This document shows positions 38,143-50,387 of a stretch of 64,000 nucleotides of DNA, piece after piece (the stretch's first letter is position 1; every line of letters begins with the position of its first letter). A model generated the notes under the pieces. That model saw nothing but the letters and a program-made list of their open reading frames with translations, was not told the origin of the DNA and made no database searches. Made by a program: the position numbers and the translations under genes. The DNA is from Lepturacanthus savala (lineage: Eukaryota; Chordata; Actinopteri; Scombriformes; Trichiuridae), in the NCBI GenBank assembly GCA_030544235.1, contig CM060484.1, forward strand, positions 22,331,031 through 22,395,030. The letters run 5' to 3'.

Positions 38143-41100
38143 TAATGTTTATGGTCATGAATTAACTTTATAATAAGTGTTCATTTTCTTGATTACATAT
38201 GTTTTATACTGTAAATCATATATATTCCTGTTATATGTCTGTTTTGTGTACTCTTGTAAGTGCATTCATTGTTTATCTGCTGTTCTTGAAAAGTTTTTTA
38301 TTTTTATTTTGCAGAACAACCTGGCCTTAAAAATGTTCGCTTTTTTTGACAGCAGTGTCGGCCGACGGTTTCACGATCTGTAACTAAAGTGAGACTTCTT
38401 ATAGAGTTCACATATTCGACACACACGACAAAACCTATTGAGGCTCCCATTGAAATGATGTGGGTGTTTGTTTAGGGGAATATACAAACAACAAGCATGT
38501 GCTGTACTGAAAAACCACCTATGCATTTACAAATAGCTTCAAATTCCCCTTTCACCCAAAGCAACATGAGACTGGTATTTCCAATCTAGGTTGATTAGAC
38601 CCATGTAATTTTGAAATTGCCAAGTCATGGCTTACATGCATCACCTCAATCACATGATGATTAAACTACCACTTTAGTCTATCATATGCTACACAGAAAT
38701 GTGACCCACTTCCTCTTTTCATAAACTAACTTACACAACATATCAGCCTGTGTGCGTGCTTGTGTTGTGTTGACATCGCATATTGTTGTTTAAGGACAGG
38801 GCACAAATTAATATTAGTGGGATCAATTGTTTGATTAAAAATACTTTTTTAAATAATTTTGAGTTCTGGTTGGACAATCAAAAAATCCTTTTCTTTCCCA
38901 AATGATTCATATGCTAAAAATAAACCAATTTAAACATTTACCATGAGGAAATGAAGACAGACTTGAAATAAAAGCTAAACTTGGCCTGTCATGAAACAAC
39001 TTGTCTATCCAGTCCAGTTCTATTTCTAGTGTTTCAGTGCAGATCCTGAAGTGAAACCCAGCCCTGCAGTGACATGACCCATGCTGTACAGCAGCCAGTC
39101 AGGCTGCAGATTCAATGCTAAAAATCTATTGTTGTGCATTGCTTTTGAGCATTATGGATTAAAATGCAAATGCAAGAACAATTTATTTGTCATATGCATG
39201 TTTGAATACACTGGTGCCAAATATCAACTTCCATTTGTCGGTCTTCTACAACACTTTCTACTGTATCTACACCTGTATGGCTACAAGTCATGATCAGGTA
39301 GCTGTCGTAAATTATAAACATCAAGATTTGAGGAATTAGTTACCTTTATGTTGTCTGCAAATGAGCACTGCAACAATAATGACAATCAGAATGATGCTTA
39401 TTGCCAATGCAGCAATAAGAGCATGATTTTTTAGAGGACGGGGTGGTATGTCATCTGTAGAAAAAGAGAAAAAATACAGAAGGATTAACATAATGTTCCA
39501 GAAAACCTACAGTATCATATGTAATTTAATGCAGCTCTACAGCTCTGACAAGTGTTGGTATTTTTTGTGTGTTATAACCATGTTTTTAATATGTTCGACC
39601 ACTATGGAAATAACCGAATACTCCAAAGTGGTAGAAACTTCCCCTTACTGGTCAAGACCCAAAACTACAGTTAGTAAAATTACATGCTTGTGTAATAGCC
39701 TTTTGATAGCAGGCTAATCTTTTATTTTCTTCTTTTTGTCATCATGTGTATATTTTCCTTTAAATAATCAGATTGTATCTGGTTTCAGGTGCATAAGTGT
39801 AACTTGCAATAAGCAGAATAAAATACAGGATGCATTTAGCAAAGAGAAAACATATTCTATGAGGAAATAATCATTTGACTTACTAACTTACTTACATAAA
39901 TAACCCTTTACACAAATATAAACTTCCTACATGCATGCCTCTGTACACACAGGCAATACTTTCATGAATTCAAACGCAACCTACAACTATGCTGAAAGGA
40001 AAAAACAGTTTCCCTTTACATAATTAACAAACAGGAAAATATGACAGGAAACTGTGCAAAGCGAGTGTGAAAAGTAGGTGTAATCTCCTTCCTTTTAGAC
40101 AAGACATTGTTTTTTTGTGGGGGGTTTTTTTGCGTAAGCTACACTTTTCTCTATCTCAGTTTACTTTCATAAAGGAAATCAAAAAGACAAAATACTGTAA
40201 TGATGCAAGTGAAGTGGGATACAGTGACAGTTTGGGGCATTTTTAAACACCTGTCTGCTTGTGTTGCCTCTCCAATGAACCTTTTTGGGAGAGGGATAAA
40301 TATAATCTTTACCTGGAATGTGAAATGTTGCAGAGGGGTCATCATGCAGGAATCTACAAGTGTATTTGTTTTTCATCGATGACTTGACTTGTATCTGGCT
40401 GTTGATTTTAAAAAGCCCGTCTGATGTTGACACAGAGCAGGTGGTGGAATTGAGAGGTTGCTGGACTTCGTCCTCCCACTCAACACCTGATATGGGATAT
40501 CCCTCAGATTGGCAGGTTAGCAGCACCTCACCCTCCTCTGGAGCCTCCTGAATGTGCTTAGTCACCACTTTATAGGGTGCTGGGGGAGAATTAGATTCAG
40601 AGTCAGAATATAAAATAAATACCTTTTGTTTAGAATAGCGCTATGACATGATGAAGATTATGATCAAGAGATTTTTCATAATTAAAAAGGGGATTATTTT
40701 TTAGGGAGGATTTGATGAGCCAAAATGTTTCTTTACCAAATTGAGTAATACTAGTCTTAGTTTCATTTTCAGAATAAGTAAGGCTCTCACTGCCCAGAAA
40801 TGACCTCATGCTGCAGCCACTGAGCAAAATTAGTCCAACAAAAGCAAAACAAAAAGTCCCTAAATTCTTTTATTAAAAACCTTAATTTGTGATATTGTCA
40901 AAATCAGTGCTTACCTGTAACAGATAATTTTATTTCCTTATAATCAGCTCCTTCCCCTGTCCTTACCAAACACTGGTAGGTTCCTGAGTCATTGATTTTG
41001 AGACTGGACACCTGCGACATAACAAAAGAAGAAAGCACAAGTTCAAATTACACCCCATAATCTGAAGGTCTAAATGAACCAATTCCATATTTTTCCATAT

Positions 41101-42138
41101 TATATGTCTTTTTCTTCTTACTCTCTGGTGTCACATTCTGCATGACACAGAGTAAAGTGCAAGAATGAGAAATTTTGACTAAATACTCATCAATTAGTAG
41201 TACAGTAGTAACATTGGAATTTGTCAATTGAGTTAGAGCTGTAAGAATTATTTGATTATATTTATTATTATTTGAAAATCCAAACAACCCTGCTTGGTTC
41301 CAGCTTCCTAAATCTGAATATTTCTGGTTTTCATACGATTGATATGGGGACTATCCATTTTTGGATTTTTGACTCTATGGGAACTTCTGAGGGACATTTT
41401 TTTTTAACAATTTGCTGATATTTTATTTTTATTAAGTTAGAAAATAATGTGCAATTTAATAAATTATACAAAAATAACTGGTAATTGCAGTTCTAAAGTC
41501 TTGAGGAATCAGGGATTTTTTTCAGGAATAACATTTCCTTGTCCCTTTAGTATGCATGTGTAATGACCTGTATCTTGGCTACTCCTTTCTGCAGCTCCTC
41601 TGTGACAAGCTTCACTCTGCCCTGAAAATCTGAATGCTGTGATGACAGGTCTTCCCTTCCATTATCCATCACATAAACTTCCCACGCTGAGTTGGCCGTG
41701 ATAAAGTGCCAGGCGAGGTGCAGACCAGTGTGAGTATCTGATGGTACAGGCTGAAACCTGCAGCCCATCACCACAGCTCCTCCAAACTCTGACATGTACG
41801 TGGTTTGTTCAGCCACAACAGTGAACAACACTGAAGGAAAATAAGACAAAGCAATGATGTCATGGTAAAACATTTAGTGAGGAAACAGTATAAAACATCC
41901 GATTTAGTGATAAAGATTCACATTTTTGTGCTGTTATTTATTCATGAATATCTCTAATAGTGCAAAGTAAAATAGCCAGTATTAAAATAACACTTAAGGA
42001 GTTAATTTTAACAATAATAGTGCCAAAATTAACTCTGTAAGTGTTAAATTAACAATGCTGTGAGTGCACTTTAAACTACGTACCTGACAGAGATGGCTGA
42101 AACAGCACTGGCAAAACAAAGACTTGAACCCAGTCCAT
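37799..42138 (-). CDS. cd274: PD-L1-like B7-family immune checkpoint ligand
   Basis: Cell-surface ligand of the inhibitory receptor PD-1; dampens T-cell activation. Coding exons on the minus strand: 42138-42084 (signal peptide), 41830-41568 and 41011-40915 (IgV), 40579-40313 (IgC), 39454-39344 (membrane span) and 37815-37799 (tail). The sum is 810 nt, 269 residues plus TGA. Phases agree (1,0,1,1,1). V-domain cysteines are at about 42 and 120 (MGCRF, GTYQCLV). GADYKEIKLSV and the following APYK match the G strand and linker of PD-L1, whose ADYK face contacts PD-1. The IgC cysteines are in LLTCQSEGYP and KYTCRFL. The span is about residues 239-260. The tail is only about nine residues versus about 30 in humans. 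Odd: the V-domain is split by an intron. PDCD1LG2 is the alternative; neighbour plgrkt and the motifs favour cd274. The last exon is the least certain. Confidence 0.88.
38061..38139. repeat. Compound (TCTA)n-(GA)n microsatellite
   Basis: Eight or so TCTA units followed directly by about 22 GA units, inside the last cd274 intron. Confidence 0.95.
39344..39454 (-). CDS. cd274: cd274 transmembrane exon
   Basis: Encodes DDIPPRPLKNH, a hydrophobic stretch of about 22 residues rich in I, V, L and A, and CRQHK. Acceptor TTTCTACAG, donor GTAACT, phase 1 to 1. Confidence 0.88.
40313..40579 (-). CDS. cd274: cd274 IgC-domain exon
   Basis: Encodes APYKVVTKHIQEAPEEGE, the LLTCQSEGYP cysteine, a potential N-glycosylation site NSTT, and the KNKYTCRFLHDDP cysteine, ending FHIP. 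Acceptor CTCCCCCAG, donor GTAAAG. Length 267 nt. Confidence 0.93.
40915..41011 (-). CDS. cd274: cd274 second V-domain exon (F and G strands)
   Basis: Encodes VSSLKINDSGTYQCLVRTG and EGADYKEIKLSVT. Acceptor TTATGTCGCAG, donor GTAAGC, phase 0 to 1. Confidence 0.92.
41568..41830 (-). CDS. cd274: cd274 first V-domain exon (A to E strands)
   Basis: Encodes VLFTVVAEQTTYMSEFGGA, VVMGCRFQP, LHLAWHFITA and EELQKGVAKIQ. Acceptor TTTTCCTTCAG, donor GTCATT (weak but frame-consistent). Without this splice the frame runs into a stop six codons later. Confidence 0.9.
42084..42138 (-). CDS. cd274: cd274 signal-peptide exon
   Basis: Encodes MDWVQVFVLPVLFQPSLS, a compact hydrophobic leader, ending in phase 1 as in other Ig-superfamily genes. 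The ATG is six bases after acceptor TTCTTACATAG. Donor GTACGT. Confidence 0.85.
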
Positions 42139-42250
42139 TGATAACTATGTAAGAAAAAAAGGAACTTTTACAGATGCAATCTTTTGACACTGAGTCATTT
42201 TCTGGAGTACACCAGATGTTAATTCCAGTTCCCGCACACTACCATGAGAC

Positions 42251-42312
<62 letters not shown>
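42251..42312. repeat. (CA)n microsatellite in cd274 intron 1
   Basis: Pure alternating C and A. Confidence 0.95.
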
Positions 42313-42313
<1 letters not shown>

Positions 42314-42546
42314 CCTAACCCTTTTTTGGCTCAAAACTCACTTAACATTAAACTAAGTTCATCATTAAATGAAGTGTTATTATTGGAAGACCATTTAATG
42401 AACATTATTCAAGATTAGGCTCAACACTTATGAATTTAAATAAATAATCATTAATAATATATAACCATTCATAATATAGGCTATGTATAAAAATAAATAC
42501 AAATGAAAAATCTAAAGTTTAACGGAAGCAAATAGATGTTTCTTAC

Positions 42547-42720
42547 CCGCGGGTTATATAAGAGCTTTCATCTGTCATTTCATTCTTCCAGCTGTTTGTG
42601 AGAATGTAAAACCTCCTGCATCGTATTTTATTTTGTCCTCGCTCCGCCTACGCGATCAAACGCGTGCGTGCGCACACGCAGAAAAGCTCCGTGTCACTCC
42701 ACTCTCTTCCATGAAAAGTT
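42547..42720 (-). promoter_or_regulatory. cd274: cd274 first (non-coding) exon and promoter candidate
   Basis: On the minus strand, GCGG followed by donor GTAAGA ends an exon at 42547. The upstream part has several CpGs (about 42635-42680). A TTCCATGAA motif at 42707-42715 fits the TTC-N3-GAA consensus of STAT1 gamma-activated sites, in keeping with interferon-gamma control of PD-L1 in mammals. The transcription start is not determined. Confidence 0.45.
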
Positions 42721-43179
42721 ACCAATATCGCCTTCAACCCCGATTCAGCTTTCGACATCATTCCATCCCGTAATGCACGTAAGAAACAAGGAAAGGAGTT
42801 TATCAAGTGGGAAACCGTGAGTCCCTTAAATGAGACGGAAGTAAACCGCATTTACTGTCAGCAGTGACTCATTAAGGCATATTGTCGGAACATTATCAAA
42901 ATGATCAGAATAACAATATAACTTTATTTGTTTCCCTGTGATATGTGCAAAAACGACATCAAAGTAAATATGAAGTGATATACACATATTACACTATGGC
43001 TTTTTAAAGCTTATTTATTTATTTTTGCTTATTTTTTGTTTCACACGATTTATTAACGTGATGTCAGGCGTAACCTACAATTGTTCGAAAGTCATCCAGT
43101 ATCATTACAACACAAATCTTCTCTGCTGTTTTAGAGGTTTACAGTAACTGTGGACGCTTACGAAGTATCATAAATTAAT

Positions 43180-43470
43180 AATACAGTGTAAAACTGTTAC
43201 CTTAAAATTTATGGTAACTAAGTTGCTTACTTACTGCAATTATTTTTTTTTACAGTAGAAGTACTGTACTTCTTTTTACAGTAAAATAAAAAAAAAAATA
43301 CTGTGATTTCAGATGTATTTACAGTATTATGTGATTAATTGTACAATAAAATGAATTTAATATTGTGTTTGCAGTTGTATTTAGAGTATTGGATGATTAA
43401 CTGTATTATAATACAGTAACTCTTTGACTACTGTACAACTTGTTTTTTCGAGCACACCAGAGTACAGTAA
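43180..43470. repeat. Degenerate repeat with TACAGTA words
   Basis: ACAGTA, TACTGTA and related words recur at irregular short spacing over about 290 bases, as in a common AT-rich fish repeat. Family not named. Confidence 0.4.
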
Positions 43471-44252
43471 GAAATATGTAGATGTGCTTTTAGGAACATA
43501 CCAACAACAGTGACTTCAAGCACACAACAGATACACTCAAATAAACACGACAATCAAAACATCATTTGGAAAAGTTGCATCTTTGAATGGAAGAAATTCT
43601 GAAGCATAATATCCAGTTTTACATACAATCTGCATCAAGCCCACCAGTGGGGAATTTCCATAAAATGTGGAAAAGCATTCCAAGTGATTTTACCAACCAG
43701 TTTAGATGTAGTATGTCACAGGTTGTGTTGTCCCACCTACAGCATCACTGTGTGAAAGCTTTGTGGGGTTTCCATCAGATTCCATACTAGTTTCCACATG
43801 TTAGATGTGTGTTTCAACAATAATTTACATGGTGTAAAACATGATTATGATGGTGGTGTAGCTGATCTTATCAGTGCTGAGTTTATTTTGACATACTTTA
43901 AGTAAGCAATGGTTTGTTTCCACAGAATCTTTTGGAAACCCCTCAGAAATATCAGGGACACTCAAAAGTAAACAGATACCTGTCACTGCATGAAAAGTCA
44001 GTGATAAAGGTCTGGTGTGATTCTCTATCTCTATCATATCGCCACCCTATTAAAAATAAGGACCTAAATAATTTTTTCAAGGTTTTGGGAAAACACAAAA
44101 ACAAATGTATCAAATACAGATAATATCAAAAGCAAAAAAGATGTGGAAAAGATCTGGAAAAGTGGTGAAAAAACCTGACTTGTCATTTGTTTAATTTAAC
44201 TCCAGGTAATGTAAAGTTTGGAGTTTGCACTATGGAATGAAAGGACAGTTTA

Positions 44253-44801
44253 AGCCAAGTTTAAAGTTGCCTAAAGTCACACTAGAAAGTTCAAAAACTG
44301 TTCTGAGTCACTTTATTTTTTAATTTTACATAAGTGACACACAATGTTCTATTTATTGTATGTCTACAGTCATCCACTGTCAAGGCCTTCTTGATTGAAA
44401 TGATTACTAAATATATTAACCATTTCAATGATAAAAGGATTACACATGTTTAATGGACTGACGATCCTGGAACTTCCTTTCTTTCTTTATATTTGGATAC
44501 ATATTTATTTTATTTATTTATTTATTTATTTATTTATAACCTTTATGATAATAAACCTTGCCAGTAGAGAAGTGGCAAATTTTCAATGACGTGATGAAAC
44601 TCAACAGGCATCAACGTGTTTAATGGACTGAAGGTCCTGGAACTTCCTTACATTTTTTTAAAATAAATGGCTGCATATTTATTGAATTTATTGATATACA
44701 CAGCACTTTATGTTATATTATTATTATAAAGAATAAAGTGACTCGGGCCAATTTTTGAACATTCTACAGTGTGACTTTAGGCAACTATAAATTTGGCCAA
44801 G
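44253..44801. mobile_element. Foldback MITE with long imperfect inverted ends
   Basis: About 70 bp at the left (GTTGCCTAAAGTCACACT, then GAGTCACTTTATT) match the reverse complement of the right end. Inside, TTTAATGGACTGA followed by TCCTGGAACTTCCTT occurs twice (about 44450 and 44620), and a (TATT)n run lies at 44503-44537. No coding capacity. Confidence 0.7.
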
Positions 44802-45330
44802 GGACTACAGATGGAAGCCAGCCTGTGGCTGTGATCTGTCATATGTGATCTATTCATATAAATATTCATTATTATACAATATCTTTTTATTTAAATAAAC
44901 TGAAATTGAAATTGAAAGTTACAGAAAAAACAGGCTAGCCAGAAATAAGTAGCTGGCTTTGTAGTTAAACTATAACTTTTATAGTTTTAAAATTTTGACT
45001 AAAAAACATCATAGCCAATAGCCTGTTTCAGTCACTAGTAGAAATTGATTCAAGAATCAATTAGAGCTTCTTCTTAATTCTTGAAGCAGCCACAATTTAT
45101 CCTGACTTGGGAAAAAAAACTTTGACTTAGGCAGAAAATCATCCTCAAGAGATGATTTAGGTCAAAAACTCAAGGCCATTATTTTAATAGAGCAGCGATA
45201 TAAGTCTTTCAAGACAGTGCCAAAACAAATTTACGTGTATGTCACCAGGAAGATGTAACTTGGACATACACATTTTAAGAGCAAGAGCATTTTGGGAAAG
45301 GTGAGATGAGGAAGTGACTGTGTTATTTTG

Positions 45331-45697
45331 GAGCAACAAGGTGGTGCAGGGATTGGCACTGTTGCCTCACAGTAAGAAGGTTGCAGATTTAAGACCTTCT
45401 TGGTCCTGGGTCTGGGACCTTTCTGTGTGGAGTTTGCATGTTCTCCCTGTGTCTGCGTGCTACCTTCTCCGGGTTCCTCCCACAGTCCAAAAACATGCTG
45501 AGGTTAATTGGAGACTCTAAATTGGTAATCTCATAGGTTTGAGTGTGTGAGTGAATGGTGTGTGTGCCCCATGATAGGCTGGCGTCCATCTGGGGTGTAT
45601 CCCTACCTCTCGCCTGTAATGGGCTGGGATTGGCTCCAGTCGACCTCTGCGACCCTAATGAGGAATAAGTGGGTATAGAAGACGAATGAATGAATGT
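45331..45697 (+). repeat. tRNA-derived SINE, full length
   Basis: Head AAGGTGGTGCAGGGATTGG and TTGCCTCACAGTAAGAAGG, then the conserved core GTGTGGAGTTTGCATGTTCT and CCTCCCACAGTCCAAAAACA, then a 3' unit with GACCCTAATGAGGAATAAG and a (GAAT)n tail. A- and B-box-like words make it pol III type. The strongly conserved core is what I would expect of the V-SINE superfamily; that name is inference. Confidence 0.8.
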
Positions 45698-46869
45698 GTT
45701 ATTTTTGAGACTTTCTTGAGACATGATCCACCGTGATTATACTGAGATATGAGAAAATATAAATTTTATAACTAAATTATTGTGTCTGCAGGTGCCTGCA
45801 ATAACAGTTCATTCATGCTGTGATATTGCTTGTATAGTAAGGGAGTATTTGCAGACCTGCAATATTTAAGTTAATGCTGGTTGTGAATCTGAGAAGGTTG
45901 AAAATCATGTGTCTTGTGACTGTGGAAGTGAAAGTTTGGTCTTAGATGGTAAATGACTGCTTGGCTTGGCGTCGTTTGCTGCAACTTGGAGATATCACAT
46001 GAGGATTTGCATTTTCACTTTCACTGATCAAGCCAGAACGTACAGAAAGTACAACCATCCAGGTACAAGGTGCTGGAGTCTTGCAGCTAATAATTGCAAA
46101 CCATATATGTTTTGTGTCACTGAATTCTGTGAAAATACTTTTGAAGCTGCCATGAAACACCATTCAATACATGTCACGAAATTGGTCAAAAACTTTACTG
46201 TAGACTAGAAATCTGAGAATTAAAAACAGTCTTTCTTTCTTTGAAAGGAACACTTATACATGCATGTTGTGACTACTGAGAGCTGAGAGGATGCCCATGT
46301 TGAGATTAAAGCTTTAGATGTATTGCTGACCAATTTGAAATCCCCCACATTTGGGCTGTGATGCAGACTTGAAGCTTATTTCAGAAAGTCTTTCTAATTG
46401 TTGAAAAGCAGCTGACTATAAAAGAATAATACATGGGGCCTCTAGAGGGAACCATTTCTCAACTATCTGCAGTAACCTGGATGCACCATCATTTTATTAA
46501 GACTACCTAACAATACTGAACAGCAACAAAGTTTCTCCTCAGAGGTTTTGAAAAACTAAGCATGTTCGATGAACAACTCCAGAGCAACTAGTACCGAAAT
46601 AATAATTAATTATTTTCTATTATTATATTATTATTGCTTCTGTCATTGTTGTCATGCTTTGCTGTTGAATCGTTTTCAATAATAATAGAAACAAACTATG
46701 ATGAATATAAGACGTCTTTGCCCCCTCTGATGTTTCGCCAAGATATTCCTTTGGTATACAATTAATAATAATAAAAATCAATATTTGAGTGGTAGGCTAC
46801 ATGCTACTTCACATATTACTTTGATATCCCTATAATAAGTTGTGGTAGAAGAATTATTGTATTGTAAGC

Positions 46870-47330
46870 ATAGATCCCGAGCCTTTACATAAGTAAAAGT
46901 ACTATTACTGCATTGTAAAAAAATACTCCATTGAAAGTAAGTCAAAATATAACTTAAGCAAAACAAAGCAGTATAAGCATTATGTAATAATGTACTCATA
47001 ATGTACTAAAGTAAAACTATAGCACAGTGTCTCCATAAAGAGTATAATACTTTATTTATCATCACTGATGATGTAGATGTAACCAGCCTGTCAAAAATAT
47101 TAACATAGAGCTAAGTTTAAACAATTTATACTATAAGGTAGTCTGATCTGTAAACATGCTATTTTATTGATCACATGTTTTAAAATATAAAATAAAAACA
47201 AAACAAAACAAAAAATAAACAATATGGATCATATGGAAATACTCAATTAAATCATGTGGAAAAAATAAAGCACAAGTACTTAAATATAATACTTGAGGAA
47301 CACTGAGTTACTTTTCATTATAATTTTAGG
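46870..47330. repeat. AT-rich dispersed repeat with AAGTAAAAGTACT motifs
   Basis: Left part AAGTAAAAGTACTATTACTG, right part GCACAAGTACTTAAATATAA followed by TACTTGAGGAACACTG. Related to the 3735-3950 fragment. Confidence 0.45.
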
Positions 47331-47368
47331 TTTAATATGACATATACACTTATTGTTCAAGACCTTGG

Positions 47369-47515
47369 TCTGGGATGTGGAGTTTTCTCCCCGTGTCTGC
47401 GTGGGTTCTAACCGGATTCTCCGGCTCCCTCCCTCAGTCCAAAAACATGCTGGTGTTAATCACGACCCGAATGAGGAGTAAGAAGGAATAGAAGGTGAAT
47501 AAATGAATGGAATAC
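47369..47515 (+). repeat. SINE with internal deletion
   Basis: Core GTGTCTGCGTGGGTTC and CAGTCCAAAAACATGC are joined directly to a 3' CGAATGAGGAGTAAG and a GAATAAATGAATGG tail. Confidence 0.7.
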
Positions 47516-47519
47516 ACGT

Positions 47520-48056
47520 ATTGTCTTTGATTCGCTTTATTTTGAAAGTCCGACCGGAACTGCAGTGTCGGTCTACGGCAGGTCCTTAAAAAGGGAAATT
47601 AGCTATTTTTAAGGCGTAACGCACGCTTCCGTTTTGATGAAATGACAATGTATTTCTGAATATTTTACAGTCCTGTCTCTTTGTGACCAGTATACATATG
47701 TTATTTAACTTTTCAGAAGCATAATAGGTATGTACAAAGCTTTAATTTAAGTTAGCAAAGCTACCTTTACGACAAGGTCAGAACAGCAGCTTCCAGGTGA
47801 AGCTTCTTTTATGTAGGAGTGATAGCTCAGTGTTGTTAGCGAGCTGCTATTTCTATGTATTGTTATATGTTAACAAAACACAATGTTGCTTGTGTAATAG
47901 ACACTAGAGTATTGAGATTAAACTTCATGGTGACTACAGTTAAAAGCTGTGAAAGTGAAACACTATAGTATATGCTTTGAGTATTTGTGCCTGTATGCGT
48001 TGCCTGCAGCATACAACAGTGTTTTATATCTTTAGGCCAACAGTATCAACGCCACC
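47520..48056 (+). promoter_or_regulatory. plgrkt: plgrkt promoter / 5' UTR candidate
   Basis: A small GC-richer patch with CpGs (about 47545-47640) precedes the gene. The coding exon begins after an acceptor ATATCTTTAG at 48035, so at least one non-coding exon lies upstream; donor-like GTATGT at about 47729 or GTCCTT at 47582 are candidates. The start site is unknown. Confidence 0.4.
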
Positions 48057-48137
48057 ATGGGGTTTCTGATGTCTAAATCCATGGATGCAAATTTTAAAAA
48101 GCAGCAAGAGTTCATGCTTCACAATGCACGGCTACAG
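48057..48137 (+). CDS. plgrkt: plgrkt coding exon 1
   Basis: 27 codons ending HNARLQ; donor GTGAGT; phase 0. Confidence 0.95.
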
Positions 48138-50341
48138 GTGAGTGAATGTTCACACACCCATTATATTCATTAGCAAAAAGAACAGGTTGTGTTACTTGGA
48201 TTGAGGTAAAACTACAGAATTCCCGATGTGTTTATTCAGCCTGAAAGGTTTGTCTGTTTTCAACACACCCATAACACAAGGTGGTTTGCCATTTATTGCA
48301 ATATACAAAAGCTCAAAAGATTTCATATTGTTGGCTTATGAGTGTAATTAAAGTGTGTATTTTTAAAATTTCGAAATCTAATCCATGCTGTGTCAATGTC
48401 AACTTTATTATTCCGAATTCCTGAATGATTTAAAAGCCACGTCCATAAAGCTTCACTTGGAAGGTTCCAGTGTCACAATCTAGGTTTAATATCTTATCTT
48501 ATTGTGGTGCATATTCCTTAAAGGAAAATGTTTATTCAAAGTACCACAAAGCAGAGAGTGTGGCACACATGAATCATAGTTTTGAGAGTTTGGTCCTGAA
48601 AAAGACTCATTGTTTTTCTTTTTTGATTAACTCATGCCTGAAAGCTGTAGAGCAGCAGGTGGAATCTGTGACTCTTATAACACTAATTACATTGTCCGAC
48701 CTGCGCACAAAAAGTTTTTTTGTTTGCCCTTTAATTTCTTCCTCCTCTCCCAGTTTTACATGTGGATGACTAATATACTAATAAATATACTAATATTTCT
48801 CTGTAATAGTAAATGTTTGGCATTTAAGATTCATTGTGCCTTTATTTGGGTCTTGATGATGACTCACATGTGAATAAGAAATACATGATTAAGCCTGGCT
48901 GTAGTGCATTTGCATTGTTTTATCTTAGTATAATAGTTTCATATTTTTTTAGTTACAAACACTTTTGAACTTAAAACAATAAGATAGGCTAAAAAAATAT
49001 ATATTTTTTATTTTACCATCATGAGTCTGTATGCTTAATATAAATAAAAACATACTTCATAATAACTCATATTTTAATTTCAATTAATACATTAGAGAAC
49101 AAACTCAGAAGCAGAACAAACTCAGAATTGACCCTGACCATTCAGAAAATCTGAATGGTCAGTGTCAATTCAGATCATTTTGCTGCTTTTCATCTTCAAC
49201 ATTGAAATTGTATTTTGACATCACCAACTTTAATGGATAGATTGACCCTAGCAATTTAGGAATATGTGAAGCGTCACTGGTGCCTCCCCCTGCATTAAGA
49301 TGTCAGAGATGATTGCTGGTCAGTGTTTTCACATCACATCAGTCATAGCGAATTAAGCAATGCCACTCTTGTGGAATCAAAGCATATTGTTTGAATCATT
49401 GGTTCCAAACATTAGATACTTGAAGATTCTGTGAATATGAGTGAGGTTGTATGACGTAGGTCTTGAGGATAATTACAGGTCTGAAGTGATGTAAATTGGG
49501 TTTTATTCACTTTGAGCCATAGCTGCTACAGTGGTAGTGTTGTGCTTTCTATTTGTAGCCTTTGAAATTTAGTGAGTTTGTAATACTAATGCAAACTGCA
49601 GATCAAAAAATAAATTAAAGTTTTTAATTACTATTAAGAAAGTAAAGACATACTGTAACTTATCTAATAATAGCCAAATTTTTTCGGGGTCTTCTTTAAA
49701 TGCAGTGCAGATGTCTATTTTGATATAACTTCCAGTTCCAAAAAAAGGCAAGTCTAATTTCTTAAAAAAAAAAATCAAGGAAGTTTTTTGCAAGTGCAAA
49801 TCACTGTTGTGTACAAATGATGTTAAAGAACACCCTCTCTGGTAATATTTAATAATTGTCGATCACTGTGGGTCCAGTGCAGTGAAAAAATAAAAAAGTA
49901 TGACATGAAATTCAAATTTTCTGTGGTAAAATATGCATCTCTCGAGAAGCAGCCACATTTAACTACAGTACTGTTATTTTAAAATGTTGTACAGTCGTTA
50001 TACTGCTTTAATAAAATAATTTAAGTAAATGCTATATTTTTCCAGTTTTTATGAGCAAGATTTTTATCTGGAGGTAATTAATCTCCTGTCCCAAATTGCC
50101 TCTACATGTATAATGCAACATGACTGAGTAATGAAAGCAACCAACAAGTAGGCTAAGTTCCTTTGAGTAAAGTTCTTCAATACTTTACTAGTACTTCTTT
50201 AATTAGTAATCAATAATTCAGTATTTTAAATCAATAACAGGAGCCGTCAATACGCAAAATATATTATGTTTGAATTATCAGAAAACCTATGAGTTTTAAA
50301 ATCATAGTAGATTAACAAATAACAGGGCAGCAATAATATCT

Positions 50342-50387
<46 letters not shown>

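Larger units (their letters stand above)
42721..47500. other. Interval between cd274 and plgrkt (divergent genes)
   Basis: No coding exon recognised. Contains a stretch with repeated ACAGTA/TACTGTA words (43180-43470), a foldback MITE (44253-44801), two SINE copies, and an old repeat with AAGTAAAAGTACT motifs (46870-47330). Confidence 0.6.
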
